From Rhodocyclaceae bacterium (GTDB lineage Bacteria > Pseudomonadota > Gammaproteobacteria > Burkholderiales > Rhodocyclaceae): a stretch of 48,912 nt of DNA. Positions 23,419 to 32,478 of this stretch are shown piece after piece; position 1 is the first letter of the stretch; the number at the start of each line of letters is the position of its first letter. The position numbers and the translations under genes are program-made. The DNA lies in the NCBI GenBank assembly GCA_024709955.1, contig JANJVS010000041.1, forward strand, positions 1 through 48,912, written 5' to 3'. The notes under the pieces were generated by a model. That model saw only the letters and a list, made by a program, of their open reading frames with translations, was not told the origin of the DNA and made no database searches.

Positions 23419-24566
23419 AAAACAGACTCGCCCAGGCCCTGCCGATTCTTCTGTTGTCCCTTCTCGCCGCCTGCGGTGGCGACCAGAAAGGCGCCGCCGG
23501 CGGCGCTCCCGGCGCGGCACCGCCGCCCGAGGTGGATGTGATCACGGTCGCGGCGAGCAGCACGACCATCACCCAGGACCTGCCGGGCCGCCTGCAGGCG
23601 GTGCGTTCCGCCCAGGTGCGGGCGCGCGTCGAGGGCGTGCTGGAAAAGCGTCTGTTCGTCGAGGGCAGCGATATCGCCGCCGGCACGCCGTTGTTCCAGA
23701 TCGACCCACGCACCTACCAGGCCGCCGCCGCCGCCGCCGAGGCCGATGTGGCCGCGGCCAGGGCCGTGTTCGAGCGCTACCGGCCGCTGCTCGACATCAA
23801 GGCGGTGAGCCAGCAGGAATTCGACGCGGCGGCGGCCAAGCTCAAGCAGGCCGAGGCGGCGCTCGCCAGCGCCCGGCTCAACCTCGAAAACGCCGTCCCG
23901 CCAGCGCCGATTTCCGGCCGCATCGGCCGCGCGCTGGTCACCGAGGGTGCCCTGGTCGGCAAGGGTGAGGCTACCCATCTGGCGACCATCGAACAGCTCG
24001 ATCCGATCCGTGTCGAGTTCACCCAGTCCTATTCCGACATGCTGCGCCTGCAGCAGGCGGTGAAGGCCGGCAAGCAGAAGCGCGCGGATGCCGCCGAGGT
24101 CGAACTGGTGCTGGAAGACGGCTCGCTCTACGCCGAGAAAGGCAAGCTGCAATTTGCCGATCTCGCGGTCGATCCGAACAGCGGCGCGGTGATCCTGCGC
24201 GCCGAGTTTCCGAATCCGCGGCGGGAACTGCTGCCCGGCACCTTCGTGCGTGTGCGCTTCCCGCAGGCGCAGCTCGACGACGCGATTCGCGTGCCGCAGC
24301 GCGCGGTGCTCGGCGGCGCTGCGGGGCAGAGCGTGATGACGGTGGATGCCGAAAACAAGGTGGTGCCGCGGTCGATCAGGACCGGCGCGATGGCGGGCGG
24401 CGACTTCATCGTCACCGACGGCCTCAAGGGGGGCGAACAGGTGATCGTCAATGGCCTGCAGAAGGTCAAGCCGGGCGCAACCGTGAAGCCCGTGCCCTGG
24501 ACGCCGGGAGCGCCGCTGCTGGCTGCGCTGCCCACCGCGCCGGCGCAACCTGTCGAGAAGAAGTAA
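23415..24566 (+). CDS. RND efflux periplasmic adaptor lipoprotein (AcrA/MexA type)
   Basis: A 383-aa membrane-fusion protein. It is a lipoprotein: lipobox LLAAC with C20. Lipoyl, alpha-hairpin (residues ~95-155, KAVSQQEFDAAAAKLKQAE) and beta-barrel domains are present, with PISGRIGRALVTEGALV and LEDGSLYAEKGKLQFAD typical of AcrA/MexA. It joins the inner-membrane pump to the outer-membrane channel. Oddity: just before PISGRIG, where relatives have Y-T-K-V-T-(A/S), this protein reads N-A-V-P-P-A, encoded by a degenerate reversed copy of the dispersed repeat. Length is unchanged. Confidence 0.95.
   Translation: MKNRLAQALPILLLSLLAACGGDQKGAAGGAPGAAPPPEVDVITVAASSTTITQDLPGRLQAVRSAQVRARVEGVLEKRLFVEGSDIAAGTPLFQIDPRTYQAAAAAAEADVAAARAVFERYRPLLDIKAVSQQEFDAAAAKLKQAEAALASARLNLENAVPPAPISGRIGRALVTEGALVGKGEATHLATIEQLDPIRVEFTQSYSDMLRLQQAVKAGKQKRADAAEVELVLEDGSLYAEKGKLQFADLAVDPNSGAVILRAEFPNPRRELLPGTFVRVRFPQAQLDDAIRVPQRAVLGGAAGQSVMTVDAENKVVPRSIRTGAMAGGDFIVTDGLKGGEQVIVNGLQKVKPGATVKPVPWTPGAPLLAALPTAPAQPVEKK
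23891..23914 (-). repeat. Dispersed GAGGTV-type repeat, copy 4, inside the RND adaptor
   Basis: Reverse-orientation core at 23891-23910 with one mismatch and a shortened A-rich flank. The host gene reads it as A-V-P-P-A-P-I. The match is weaker in its flanks than other copies, so convergence with the APISG motif cannot be excluded. Confidence 0.6.
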
Positions 24567-24569
24567 GCC

Positions 24570-27500
24570 ATGTTGCCCAGATTCTTCATCGACCGGCCGA
24601 TCTTTGCCTGGGTTATCGCCATCATCATCGTGCTGGGCGGCTACCTCTCGCTGCGCCAGTTGCCCGTGGCCAGTTATCCGGCGGTCGCACCGCCGGCGCT
24701 GTCCATCAACATCAGCTATCCCGGCGCCTCCGCGAAGGTGATCGAGGAGACTGCGGTAGCCCTGATCGAGCAGGAACTGAACGGCATCGAGAATCTGCTC
24801 TACATGGAGTCGGCCTCCGAGCAGAACCTCGGCACGATCACGCTGACCTTCCAGGCCGGCACCAACCTCGACCTCGCGTCGGTGGAGACGCAGAACCGCA
24901 TCAAGCGCGCCGAGCCGCGCCTGCCGGAGGAAGTGCGCCGTCTCGGCCTGCCGGTGCTCAAGTCGGCGCGCAACTTCCTGATGGTGATTTCGCTGTTCTC
25001 GCCGGACAAGACGCTGGACAGCGTGGCGCTGGGTAGCTACGCGGCCGCCAACGTGATGGAAAGCCTGCGGCGCACGCCGGGCGTGGGCGAGGCCATCCTG
25101 TTCGGCACGGAATACTCGATGCGCATCTGGCTGAAGCCCGAGCGCCTCCAGTCCTTCGGCCTGACGCCGGCCGATGTTTCCAAGGCGGTGCGCGCGCAGA
25201 ACGCGCAGATCGCGACCGGCGAGCTCGGCCAGATCCCCGCCGTGCCGGGGCAGGAGTATGCCGCGACCATCATCACGCAGGGGCGCCTGAACACGCCGGA
25301 AGAGTTCGGCAACATCATCATCCGCAGCGACGGACGTGGCGCCACCGTGCGCGTGAAGGACGTCGCCCGCGTCGAACTCGGCGCCCAGGACTACAACGTC
25401 ACCGCGCGCGTCGACGGCCAGCCCAACGCCGCCATGGCGATCCGTCTGGCGCCGGGCGCCAACGCGCTCGATACCGCCAAGGCGGTCAACGCCAAGATGG
25501 CCGAGCTGGCGAAGTATTTTCCGCCGGGCATCGACTGGATGGTGCCCTACGACACCTCGACCTTCGTCGACACCTCCATCCGCGAGGTGGTGAAGACGCT
25601 GATCGAGGCGATGATCCTCGTCGTGCTGGTGATGTACCTGTTCCTCGAGAACGTCCGCGCCACCTTCATTCCGACCATCGTCGTGCCGGTGGCGCTGTTC
25701 GGTGCGCTGACGGGCCTGTATTTCTTCGGCTACTCGATCAACGTGCTGACGCTGTTCGCCATGGTGCTCGCCATCGCCATCGTCGTGGACGACGCGATCG
25801 TCGTGGTCGAGAACGTCGAGCGCATCATGAGCGAGGAGGGCCTGCATCCGCGCGAGGCGACCATCAAGGCGATGGGGCAGATCGTCAATGCCATCATCGC
25901 CATCACCGTGGTGCTGTCGGCGGTGTTCGTGCCGATGATCTTCTTCGGCGGCTCGGTCGGCGCCATCTATCGCCAGTTCGCGGTGACGCTGATCCTGACC
26001 ATGGGTTTTTCGGCGCTGATGGCGCTGACGCTGACCCCGGCGCTGTGCGCGACGCTGCTCAAGCACGAGGCCGGCAAGGACGACGTCCTGCCGTCCACCG
26101 GTTTCTTCGGCTGGTGGAACCGTTTCTTCGCCGCGACGGTGAAGCGTTACATCGGCACCACGCGCCGCATGCTCGGCAAGCCGGGACGCTGGCTGCTGGT
26201 CTATGCGACCATCTTCGCCGCGACCGGCTGGCTGTTCGCCAAGCTGCCGGGCAGCTTCCTGCCCAGCGAGGACCAGGGCTACTTCCTCAGCATCGTGCAG
26301 TTGCCTTCCGGCGCGACGCGCGAACGCACGCTCGAAGTGCTCGGCACCATCGAGCAGCATTACATGAAGCAGCCGGAAGTGGCGCACGTCATCGGCGTCG
26401 CCGGCTTCTCGTTCTTCGGCCGTGGCCAGAACGCCGCGATCACCTTCGTCCGCCTCAAGAGCTGGGACGAGCGGCCGAACAAGGAAAACAACGTCGATTC
26501 GGTCGTCCAGCGCGCCAACATGGCCTTCTTCCGCATCAAGCAGGCGATGATTTTCGCCATCAATGTGCCGCCGATTCCGGAGCTGGCGGCGGTTGGCGGC
26601 TTCGACCTGCGCTTGCAGGACCGGGGCGGGCTGGGGCGCGACCAGTTGCTCGAAGCGCGCAACATGGCGCTGGGCCTGGCGGCGCAGCATCCGGCGCTGG
26701 CTGGCGTGCGCCCCGAGGGACAGGAGGCGGGGCCGCAGGTCTATCTCGACATCGACCGTCCGAAGGCACGCGCGCTCGGCGTCGACCTCGGCGAACTCAA
26801 CGACACCTTGCAGGCGACGCTGGGGACCGCCTACATCAACGATTTCGTGCGCCAGGGCCGCATCCTGCGCGTGCAGATGCAGGCCGACGCCGACCTGCGG
26901 CGCACGCCGGAAGACCTCCTGCGCCTGCCGATCAAGAACGGCCGTGGCGACATGATTCCGCTCGCCGAGATCGCGACGGCGAAATGGATCGTCGGCGCCC
27001 CGAAGCTGGATCGCTACAACGGCCTGCCGTCGATGAAGCTGGCCGGCGGCCCGGCGCCGGGACGTTCGAGCGGCGACGCGATGAGCGCGATGGAGGAGAT
27101 CGCCGCCAAGTTGCCGCCGGGCATCGGCTTCGAATGGTCGGGCAGTTCCTTCGAGGAACGCCTGTCCGGCAGCCAGGCACCCTTCCTGTTCGCCGTGTCG
27201 CTGATCGTCGTCTTCCTCTGCCTGGCCGCGCTCTACGAGAGCTGGTCGATCCCGTTCGCGGTGATGCTGGTGGTGCCGCTCGGCATCTTCGGCGCGGTGC
27301 TGGCGGTGACCATGCGCGGCCTGCCCAACGACGTCTATTTCAAGGTCGGCCTGATCGCCATCATCGGCCTCTCGGCGAAGAACGCGATCCTGATCATCGA
27401 GTTCGCGCGCGAACTGCAGGAGCAGGGCAAGGAGCTCGTCGAGGCGACGCTCGAAGCCTGCCGCCTGCGCTTCCGACCGATCCTGATGACCTCGATCGCC

Positions 27501-27698
27501 TTCATGTTCGGCGTGCTGCCGCTGGCGGTGTCCACCGGCGCGGGCGCCAACAGCCGCCATGCCATCGGCACCGGCGTGATCGGCGGCATGTTCACCGCCA
27601 CGGTGCTGGCGGTGTTCCTCGTGCCGGTGTTCTTCGTCGTCGTCCGCCGCATCTTCCCCGGCCATGCCCGCCATCATGCGGAGAACCATCATGAATAA
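24570..27698 (+). CDS. RND multidrug efflux inner-membrane pump (HAE1, AcrB/MexB type)
   Basis: A 1042-aa HAE1-family pump. MLPRFFIDRPIFAWVIAII, the first of 12 membrane segments, and the proton-relay aspartates in IAIVVDDAIVVVENVER are present; the second-half partner lysine segment is GLSAKNAILIIEFAREL. Two large periplasmic porter/docking loops are complete. It exports hydrophobic or amphiphilic compounds by proton antiport, forming a trimer with the adaptor and outer-membrane factor. It starts 3 bp after the adaptor stop and its last 8 bases overlap the outer-membrane factor gene. Substrate range cannot be predicted. Confidence 0.97.
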   Translation: MLPRFFIDRPIFAWVIAIIIVLGGYLSLRQLPVASYPAVAPPALSINISYPGASAKVIEETAVALIEQELNGIENLLYMESASEQNLGTITLTFQAGTNLDLASVETQNRIKRAEPRLPEEVRRLGLPVLKSARNFLMVISLFSPDKTLDSVALGSYAAANVMESLRRTPGVGEAILFGTEYSMRIWLKPERLQSFGLTPADVSKAVRAQNAQIATGELGQIPAVPGQEYAATIITQGRLNTPEEFGNIIIRSDGRGATVRVKDVARVELGAQDYNVTARVDGQPNAAMAIRLAPGANALDTAKAVNAKMAELAKYFPPGIDWMVPYDTSTFVDTSIREVVKTLIEAMILVVLVMYLFLENVRATFIPTIVVPVALFGALTGLYFFGYSINVLTLFAMVLAIAIVVDDAIVVVENVERIMSEEGLHPREATIKAMGQIVNAIIAITVVLSAVFVPMIFFGGSVGAIYRQFAVTLILTMGFSALMALTLTPALCATLLKHEAGKDDVLPSTGFFGWWNRFFAATVKRYIGTTRRMLGKPGRWLLVYATIFAATGWLFAKLPGSFLPSEDQGYFLSIVQLPSGATRERTLEVLGTIEQHYMKQPEVAHVIGVAGFSFFGRGQNAAITFVRLKSWDERPNKENNVDSVVQRANMAFFRIKQAMIFAINVPPIPELAAVGGFDLRLQDRGGLGRDQLLEARNMALGLAAQHPALAGVRPEGQEAGPQVYLDIDRPKARALGVDLGELNDTLQATLGTAYINDFVRQGRILRVQMQADADLRRTPEDLLRLPIKNGRGDMIPLAEIATAKWIVGAPKLDRYNGLPSMKLAGGPAPGRSSGDAMSAMEEIAAKLPPGIGFEWSGSSFEERLSGSQAPFLFAVSLIVVFLCLAALYESWSIPFAVMLVVPLGIFGAVLAVTMRGLPNDVYFKVGLIAIIGLSAKNAILIIEFARELQEQGKELVEATLEACRLRFRPILMTSIAFMFGVLPLAVSTGAGANSRHAIGTGVIGGMFTATVLAVFLVPVFFVVVRRIFPGHARHHAENHHE

Positions 27699-29076
27699 GC
27701 TGTTGCCCCTGGCCGTCGCGCTCGCCGCCGCCGGCTGCTCGTTCATTCCCGCATACGAGCGTCCCGCCGCGCCGGTTCCCGCCGACTGGCCGGTCGCCGA
27801 AAAAGTCGGCGCCGGCGGGACGGTGGCCGCCATGGCGGACTGGCGCGCCTTCTTCGCCGATGCGCGCCTGCAGGAAATCATCGCCGCCGCGCTCGAACAC
27901 AACCGCGACCTGCGCATCGCCGTGGCGCGCGTGGACGAGGCGCGGGCGCTCGCCGGCATTGCCCGCGCCGACCGCTACCCCGGCGTGGATCTCGGCCTGC
28001 AGCAGCAGGCCGCGCGCGTGCCCGGCGACTTGAATTCCTCCGGTGAGTCGGCGGTCAGCCGACGTTTCGACGCCAACCTCGGCGTCGCCGCCTTCGAGCT
28101 CGACTTCTGGGGGCGTGTCCGGAGCCTCGACGCGGCGGCGCGGGCGAACTTCCTCGCCAGCGACTACGCGCAACAGTCCTTCCGCCTCGCGCTGATCGCC
28201 GACGTGGCCGCCGCCTATTACAGCCTGCTCGAACTCGACGCGCGCCTGGCGCTCGCCGAGGCGACGGTGCGGAGCCGCTTCGAGAGCCGCCAGCTCGTCG
28301 AGCGCCGCCGCGACGTCGGTCTGGCCGGCGATCTCGACTTCCTGGCCGCCGACGGCGCCTGGCAAGGCGCGCGCGCCGAGGCCGCCAGCCTGGCGCGCCA
28401 GCAAGCCGCCGCCGCGAACGCCCTGCGCCTGCTGGTCGGCGCCGAGCTGCCCGCCGCCACCGTCCCGCCAGCGCCGACTTTTGCGAGCGCGGCCGTTCCC
28501 GCCATCGCCGTGGGTTTGCCCGCCGAAGTCCTGCTGCGCCGTCCCGACGTGTTGGCGGCGGAGCAGAAGCTGATCGTCGCCAACGCCAACATCGGTGCCG
28601 CCCGCGCCGCCTTCCTGCCGAAGATCGTGCTGACGGCTGCGGCGGGCAGCGCCAGCGGCGCCCTGTCCGGCCTGTTCGCGGGCGGCAGCCGCGCCTGGAG
28701 CTTCGTGCCGTTGCTCAAGCTGCCGCTGTTCGACGCGGGGCGCACCGAGGGCAACGTCGACCTCGCCGAGGCGCGCAAGCACATCGCCGTCGCCGACTAC
28801 GAGAAGACGCTCCAGCAGGCCTTCCGCGAGGTCGCCGACCTGTTGTCCGCGCGCGCGCGCTACGCCGAGCAACTGCAGGCCCAGGAAGCGGCGGCCGCGG
28901 CGCAGGACGAGCGGCTCAAGCGCGTGGCGGCGCGTCACGCGGCCGGCGTGTCGAGCTATCTCGAACTGCTCGACGCCCAGCGCGAGCTGTTCGCCGCCCA
29001 GCAGGCGGTGCTGGCGACGCGGCGCGCCCAGGCGACCGTGGCGGCGAGCCTGTTCAAGGCCCTCGGCGGCGCCTGA
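27691..29076 (+). CDS. RND outer-membrane factor lipoprotein (NodT/OprM family)
   Basis: A 461-aa outer-membrane channel lipoprotein, lipobox LAAAGC with C16. Two OEP repeats are visible (AALEHNRDLRIAVARVDEAR and LLRRPDVLAAEQKLIVANAN). The start at 27691 overlaps the pump gene. Oddity: the gene holds two copies of the dispersed repeat in opposite orientation, encoding EKVGAGGTVA in the N-terminal linker before ADWRAFFAD, and ATVPPAPTF in the loop before the second repeat. Both are exact and in frame. The barrel and hairpin motifs are intact, so the protein is probably functional. Confidence 0.95.
   Translation: MNKLLPLAVALAAAGCSFIPAYERPAAPVPADWPVAEKVGAGGTVAAMADWRAFFADARLQEIIAAALEHNRDLRIAVARVDEARALAGIARADRYPGVDLGLQQQAARVPGDLNSSGESAVSRRFDANLGVAAFELDFWGRVRSLDAAARANFLASDYAQQSFRLALIADVAAAYYSLLELDARLALAEATVRSRFESRQLVERRRDVGLAGDLDFLAADGAWQGARAEAASLARQQAAAANALRLLVGAELPAATVPPAPTFASAAVPAIAVGLPAEVLLRRPDVLAAEQKLIVANANIGAARAAFLPKIVLTAAAGSASGALSGLFAGGSRAWSFVPLLKLPLFDAGRTEGNVDLAEARKHIAVADYEKTLQQAFREVADLLSARARYAEQLQAQEAAAAAQDERLKRVAARHAAGVSSYLELLDAQRELFAAQQAVLATRRAQATVAASLFKALGGA
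27799..27828 (+). repeat. Dispersed GAGGTV-type repeat, copy 5, inside the outer-membrane factor gene
   Basis: Exact core at 27806-27825 (Y = C) with left flank GAAAAAG. Translated as EKVGAGGTVA. Confidence 0.92.
28455..28482 (-). repeat. Dispersed GAGGTV-type repeat, copy 6, inside the outer-membrane factor gene
   Basis: Exact reversed core at 28458-28477 (Y = T) with AAAAG on its far flank. Read by the host gene as ATVPPAPTF. Together with copy 5 it forms an inverted pair about 630 bp apart. Confidence 0.92.
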
Positions 29077-29702
29077 TGCGCCTGCTGCTCATCCTGGCGC
29101 TCGCCCTGCTGGCGGCGTGCGGTCGCGCACCGGAGTTCGCGCCGCTGCCCGCCGGCACGCCAGTGCTCTGCTTCGGCGACAGCGTGACCCACGGCACCGG
29201 CGCCGGTGACGGCGAGGACTATCCGACCCGGCTGGCGGAACTGACCGGCTGGCAAATCCACAACGCCGGCATTCCCGGCGACACGGCGGACCGCGCCAAG
29301 GGGCGCATTCGCGCCGCGCTGGAAGAGGCCCAGCCGAAGCTGGTGCTGGTCGAGATCGGCGGCAACGACTTCCTGCGCCGCCGGCCCGAGGCGGCGGTGC
29401 GCGAGGATATCCGCCAGATCCTCGCCGCCGTGCGCGCCTTCGGCGCCCAGCCGGTGCTGGTGGCGGTACCGCGCTTTTCCCTCGTCGGCGCGGTGGTGGG
29501 CGCCCTGCCGGACGCGGAACTCTACGCCGAGCTCGCCGCCGAGGAGAAGGTGCCGCTGGTGGACAAGGTCTTCGCCGGCGTGCTCTCGGACGAGAGCCTC
29601 AAGGCCGACCAGATCCATCCGAACGCCGCCGGCTACCGCGTGCTGGCCGAGGGCATCGCCGCCCGGCTGGCGCGCGTCGGCCTGCTCGCGGCGTCGAACT
29701 GA
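29076..29702 (+). CDS. GDSL/SGNH-type esterase lipoprotein (TesA-like)
   Basis: A 208-aa SGNH hydrolase. All four blocks are visible: catalytic Ser in CFGDSVTHG (S36), Gly in NAGIPGDT, Asn in EIGGNDFLRR and the Asp-His pair in DQIHPNAAGY. It has a lipobox LLAAC with C15, so it is likely membrane-anchored in the periplasm. It acts on esters or thioesters; the substrate is unknown. The start overlaps the stop of the outer-membrane factor (TGATG), making it the last gene of the efflux operon. Confidence 0.9.
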   Translation: MRLLLILALALLAACGRAPEFAPLPAGTPVLCFGDSVTHGTGAGDGEDYPTRLAELTGWQIHNAGIPGDTADRAKGRIRAALEEAQPKLVLVEIGGNDFLRRRPEAAVREDIRQILAAVRAFGAQPVLVAVPRFSLVGAVVGALPDAELYAELAAEEKVPLVDKVFAGVLSDESLKADQIHPNAAGYRVLAEGIAARLARVGLLAASN

Positions 29703-29780
29703 GGTCGCCGCGCTGGTCAGGCACCCGAAAATCAGCTACAGTGCCGCAACCTTTTATAACCATAATTCTGTGAGGTCACC

Positions 29781-30011
29781 ATGAGCAACAAAGGGCAGAT
29801 GCTACAAGACCCGTTTCTCAACACGCTGCGTCGCGAGCACATTCCGGTTTCCATTTATCTCGTGAACGGCATCAAACTGCAGGGCCAGGTCGAATCCTTC
29901 GACCAGTACGTCGTGTTGCTCAAGAACACCGTCACCCAGATGGTCTACAAGCACGCCATTTCCACCGTGGTGCCCGCCCGCCCCGTCAACATCGGCGACG
30001 CTCCCGAGTGA
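29781..30011 (+). CDS. hfq: RNA chaperone Hfq
   Basis: A 76-aa Hfq. Sm1 motif [20 protein letters not shown], with [15 protein letters not shown], and Sm2 with YKHAIST are intact. Hfq hexamers bind sRNAs and mRNA A-rich tracts. It leads the conserved hfq-hflX-hflK-hflC cluster. The start at 29781 has a GAGGT site; an AT-rich TATAAC-like box around 29755 may belong to its promoter. Confidence 0.98.
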   Translation: MSNKGQMLQDPFLNTLRREHIPVSIYLVNGIKLQGQVESFDQYVVLLKNTVTQMVYKHAISTVVPARPVNIGDAPE

Positions 30012-30068
30012 TTTCCGCGACAAGCCGGCGTTCCGTCCGGATGCCGGCGGGACGCCGCCGGCCGACCG

Positions 30069-31259
30069 ATGTTTGATCGTCCGGCCGCCGGCGAGAATGC
30101 CCTGCTGGTCCAGCTCGACTTCGGCGACGGCGATTTCGCCGAGCGCCTGGAGGAATTCGAGCTGCTGGCCACCAGCGCGGGTGCGCGTCCGGTCGGCACG
30201 ATCACGGGCAAGCGCGGCCGACCCGATCCCGCCACCTTCGCCGGCAAGGGCAAGGTCGAGGAGATCGTCGCCGCCGCCGCGGCGGCGGACGCCGAGCTCG
30301 TCATGTTCAACCACGAGCTGTCGCCGGCCCAGCAGCGCAACCTGGAAAAGGCCTGCGAACGGCGCGTCATCGATCGTTCCAGCCTGATCCTCGACATCTT
30401 TGCCCTGCGCGCCAAGAGTCACGAGGGCAAGCTGCAGGTCGAGCTCGCCCAGCTCGAACACCTGATGACGCGGCTGGTGCGCGGCTGGACCCACCTCGAA
30501 CGCCAGAAGGGCGGCATCGGCCTGCGCGGCCCGGGCGAGAAGCAGCTCGAAACCGACCGGCGCCTGCTCGGCAAGCGCGTCGCGGTGCTCAAGGAGCGGC
30601 TCAGGACGCTGGAGCGCCAGCGCGCCGTGCGCCGCAAGCAGCGCGGCCGCGGCGAGGTGCTGTCCGTCTCTCTGGTCGGCTACACCAACGCCGGCAAGAG
30701 CACCCTGTTCAACGCCCTGACCAAGGCCGGCGCCTACGCCGCGAACCAGCTGTTCGCGACGCTCGACACCACCTCGCGCCGCCTCTACGTGCCGACCTGC
30801 GAACTGGCGGACGGCCGCTCGGGCTGCCAGGTCGTGCTGTCCGACACCGTCGGCTTCATCCGCGACCTGCCGCATGCCCTGGTGGCGGCCTTTCACGCCA
30901 CCCTCGAGGAGACCGTGCGCGCCGACCTGTTGCTGCACGTCGTCGATGCCGCCAGTCCCGACCGCGACCAGCAGATGGCGGCGGTGGCCAAGGTGCTGGC
31001 CGAAATCGGCGCCGCCGACGTGCCGCAGATCCTCGTCTGGAACAAGATCGACCTGACCGGGAGCGGTCCGGGAGTGGAGCGGGACGAGTGTGATAACATC
31101 GCCCGCGTCCGTGTCAGCGCTCGCACCGGCGCCGGCCTCGACCTGCTGCGAGCGGCGCTGGCGGAAATGTCCCGCAAGCTCGCGGCCCCGATTGAATACG
31201 ACGAAACCCAACCCCATATCGATACCCATGATCACCGGCATCCTGATGTCGCTCAATGA
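30069..31259 (+). CDS. hflX: Ribosome-associated GTPase HflX
   Basis: A 396-aa HflX. The N-terminal HflX domain with GKGKVEEIV and FNHELSPAQQRNLE is followed by RGPGEKQLETDRR and the G domain: G1 GYTNAGKST, G3 DTVGF, G4 NKID. HflX splits stalled or heat-damaged ribosomes using GTP. It follows hfq and overlaps hflK by 14 bp. A cysteine-containing extension is absent. The C terminus (PHIDTHDHRHPDVAQ) is His-rich, a feature of this copy only. Confidence 0.96.
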   Translation: MFDRPAAGENALLVQLDFGDGDFAERLEEFELLATSAGARPVGTITGKRGRPDPATFAGKGKVEEIVAAAAAADAELVMFNHELSPAQQRNLEKACERRVIDRSSLILDIFALRAKSHEGKLQVELAQLEHLMTRLVRGWTHLERQKGGIGLRGPGEKQLETDRRLLGKRVAVLKERLRTLERQRAVRRKQRGRGEVLSVSLVGYTNAGKSTLFNALTKAGAYAANQLFATLDTTSRRLYVPTCELADGRSGCQVVLSDTVGFIRDLPHALVAAFHATLEETVRADLLLHVVDAASPDRDQQMAAVAKVLAEIGAADVPQILVWNKIDLTGSGPGVERDECDNIARVRVSARTGAGLDLLRAALAEMSRKLAAPIEYDETQPHIDTHDHRHPDVAQ

Positions 31260-32478
31260 CCACGGCTGGGGCAACGACCCCAACCGCGGCGGCGGTCGCA
31301 ACGGCCCGCCCGACCTCGACGAGCTCTGGCGCGATTTCAATCGCCGCCTGTCCGGCGCCTTCGGCAAGAAGCGCGGCGGCCCCGGCAATTCCGGCGACGG
31401 GGGCGACGCGGGTGGCGGACCGAACTTCCCCGCCATGACGCCCGGCCAGTTCGGTGGCGGCATCGGCCTGTTGCTGGGCCTGGCGGCGGTGGTCTGGTTC
31501 GCCAGCGGCTTCTACATCGTCGACGCGAGCCAGCGCGGCGTGGTGCTGACCCTCGGCAAGTACAGCGAGACCACCGAACCGGGCCTGCGCTGGCGCTTGC
31601 CCTGGCCGATCCAGTCGCACGAGGTGGTGAATCTCACCGGCGTGCGCACCGTCGAGATCGGCTATCGCGGCTCGGAAAAGAACAAGGTGCTCAAGGAAGC
31701 GCTGATGCTCACCGACGACGAGAACATCGTCAGCGTGCAGTTCGCCGTCCAGTACCTGCTCAAGGACCCGAAGGACTACATCTTCAAGAACCGCCATCCG
31801 GACGACGCCGTGATGCAGGCGGCCGAGACCGCGATTCGCGAGGTGGTCGGCAAGAACAAGATGGACTTCGTGCTCTACGAGGGCCGCGACGTGATCGCCG
31901 CCAATACGCAGAAGCTCATGCAGGACACCCTCGACCGCTACGAGACCGGCATCCAGATCCGCGCCGTGACCATGCAGAGCACCCAGCCGCCCGAACAGGT
32001 GCAGGCCGCCTTCGACGATGCCGTCAAGGCCGGCCAGGACCGCGAGCGCCAGAAGAACGAGGGCGAGGCCTACGCCAACGACGTGATTCCGCGCGCGCGC
32101 GGCACCGCCTCGCGCCTATTGCAGGAGGCCGAGGGTTATCGCGCCCGCCTGGTCGCCACCGCCGAGGGTGAGGCGTCGCGCTTCTCCAAGCTATATGGCG
32201 AATACGCCAGGGCGCCGGAGGTCACGCGTCAGCGTCTATACCTGGAAACCATGCAGCAGGTCTATGCCAATACCAGCAAGGTGATGGTCGATACCAAGGG
32301 TTCCGGCAACCTGCTCTACCTGCCGCTCGACAAGCTGATGCACGCCGCTGGCACCATGACGGCCGCCGGCGGCGGCGTCGATGCCACCGAACGCCCCTCC
32401 GCGCCGGCCTCGGCGATGGAGAACCGCGACGTGCGCACGCGCGGCTCGCTCGGTTCGCGTGAACGGGGAGAACGCTGA
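31246..32478 (+). CDS. hflK: FtsH protease modulator HflK
   Basis: A 410-aa SPFH/prohibitin-family membrane protein. A glycine-rich N terminus (GWGNDPNRGGGRNGPPDLDE) is followed by one membrane segment (GIGLLLGLAAVVWFASGF) and a periplasmic SPFH domain (IVDASQRGVVLTLGKYSE to about residue 330). HflK with HflC cages the FtsH protease and tunes its attack on membrane proteins. The start at 31246 (MSLNDHGWG) is the usual one; an in-frame ATG 18 bp earlier is possible. Confidence 0.96.
   Translation: MSLNDHGWGNDPNRGGGRNGPPDLDELWRDFNRRLSGAFGKKRGGPGNSGDGGDAGGGPNFPAMTPGQFGGGIGLLLGLAAVVWFASGFYIVDASQRGVVLTLGKYSETTEPGLRWRLPWPIQSHEVVNLTGVRTVEIGYRGSEKNKVLKEALMLTDDENIVSVQFAVQYLLKDPKDYIFKNRHPDDAVMQAAETAIREVVGKNKMDFVLYEGRDVIAANTQKLMQDTLDRYETGIQIRAVTMQSTQPPEQVQAAFDDAVKAGQDRERQKNEGEAYANDVIPRARGTASRLLQEAEGYRARLVATAEGEASRFSKLYGEYARAPEVTRQRLYLETMQQVYANTSKVMVDTKGSGNLLYLPLDKLMHAAGTMTAAGGGVDATERPSAPASAMENRDVRTRGSLGSRERGER

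Noticed and set aside
24685-24712. APPALS segment in the RND pump resembling the reversed repeat peptide
   Set aside because: APPA-x-S is a conserved motif of HAE1 pumps and the nucleotides do not match the repeat core.
23139-27959. A 1606-aa open frame antisense to the RND efflux genes
   Set aside because: It lies opposite three well-supported efflux genes and has His/Arg/Asp-rich shadow composition with no domain. High GC leaves antisense frames open.
30041-30062. Possible tenth repeat copy (GCCGGCGGGACG) before hflX
   Set aside because: Only the central 12 bases match; both core ends differ, so it is likely chance in GC-rich DNA.
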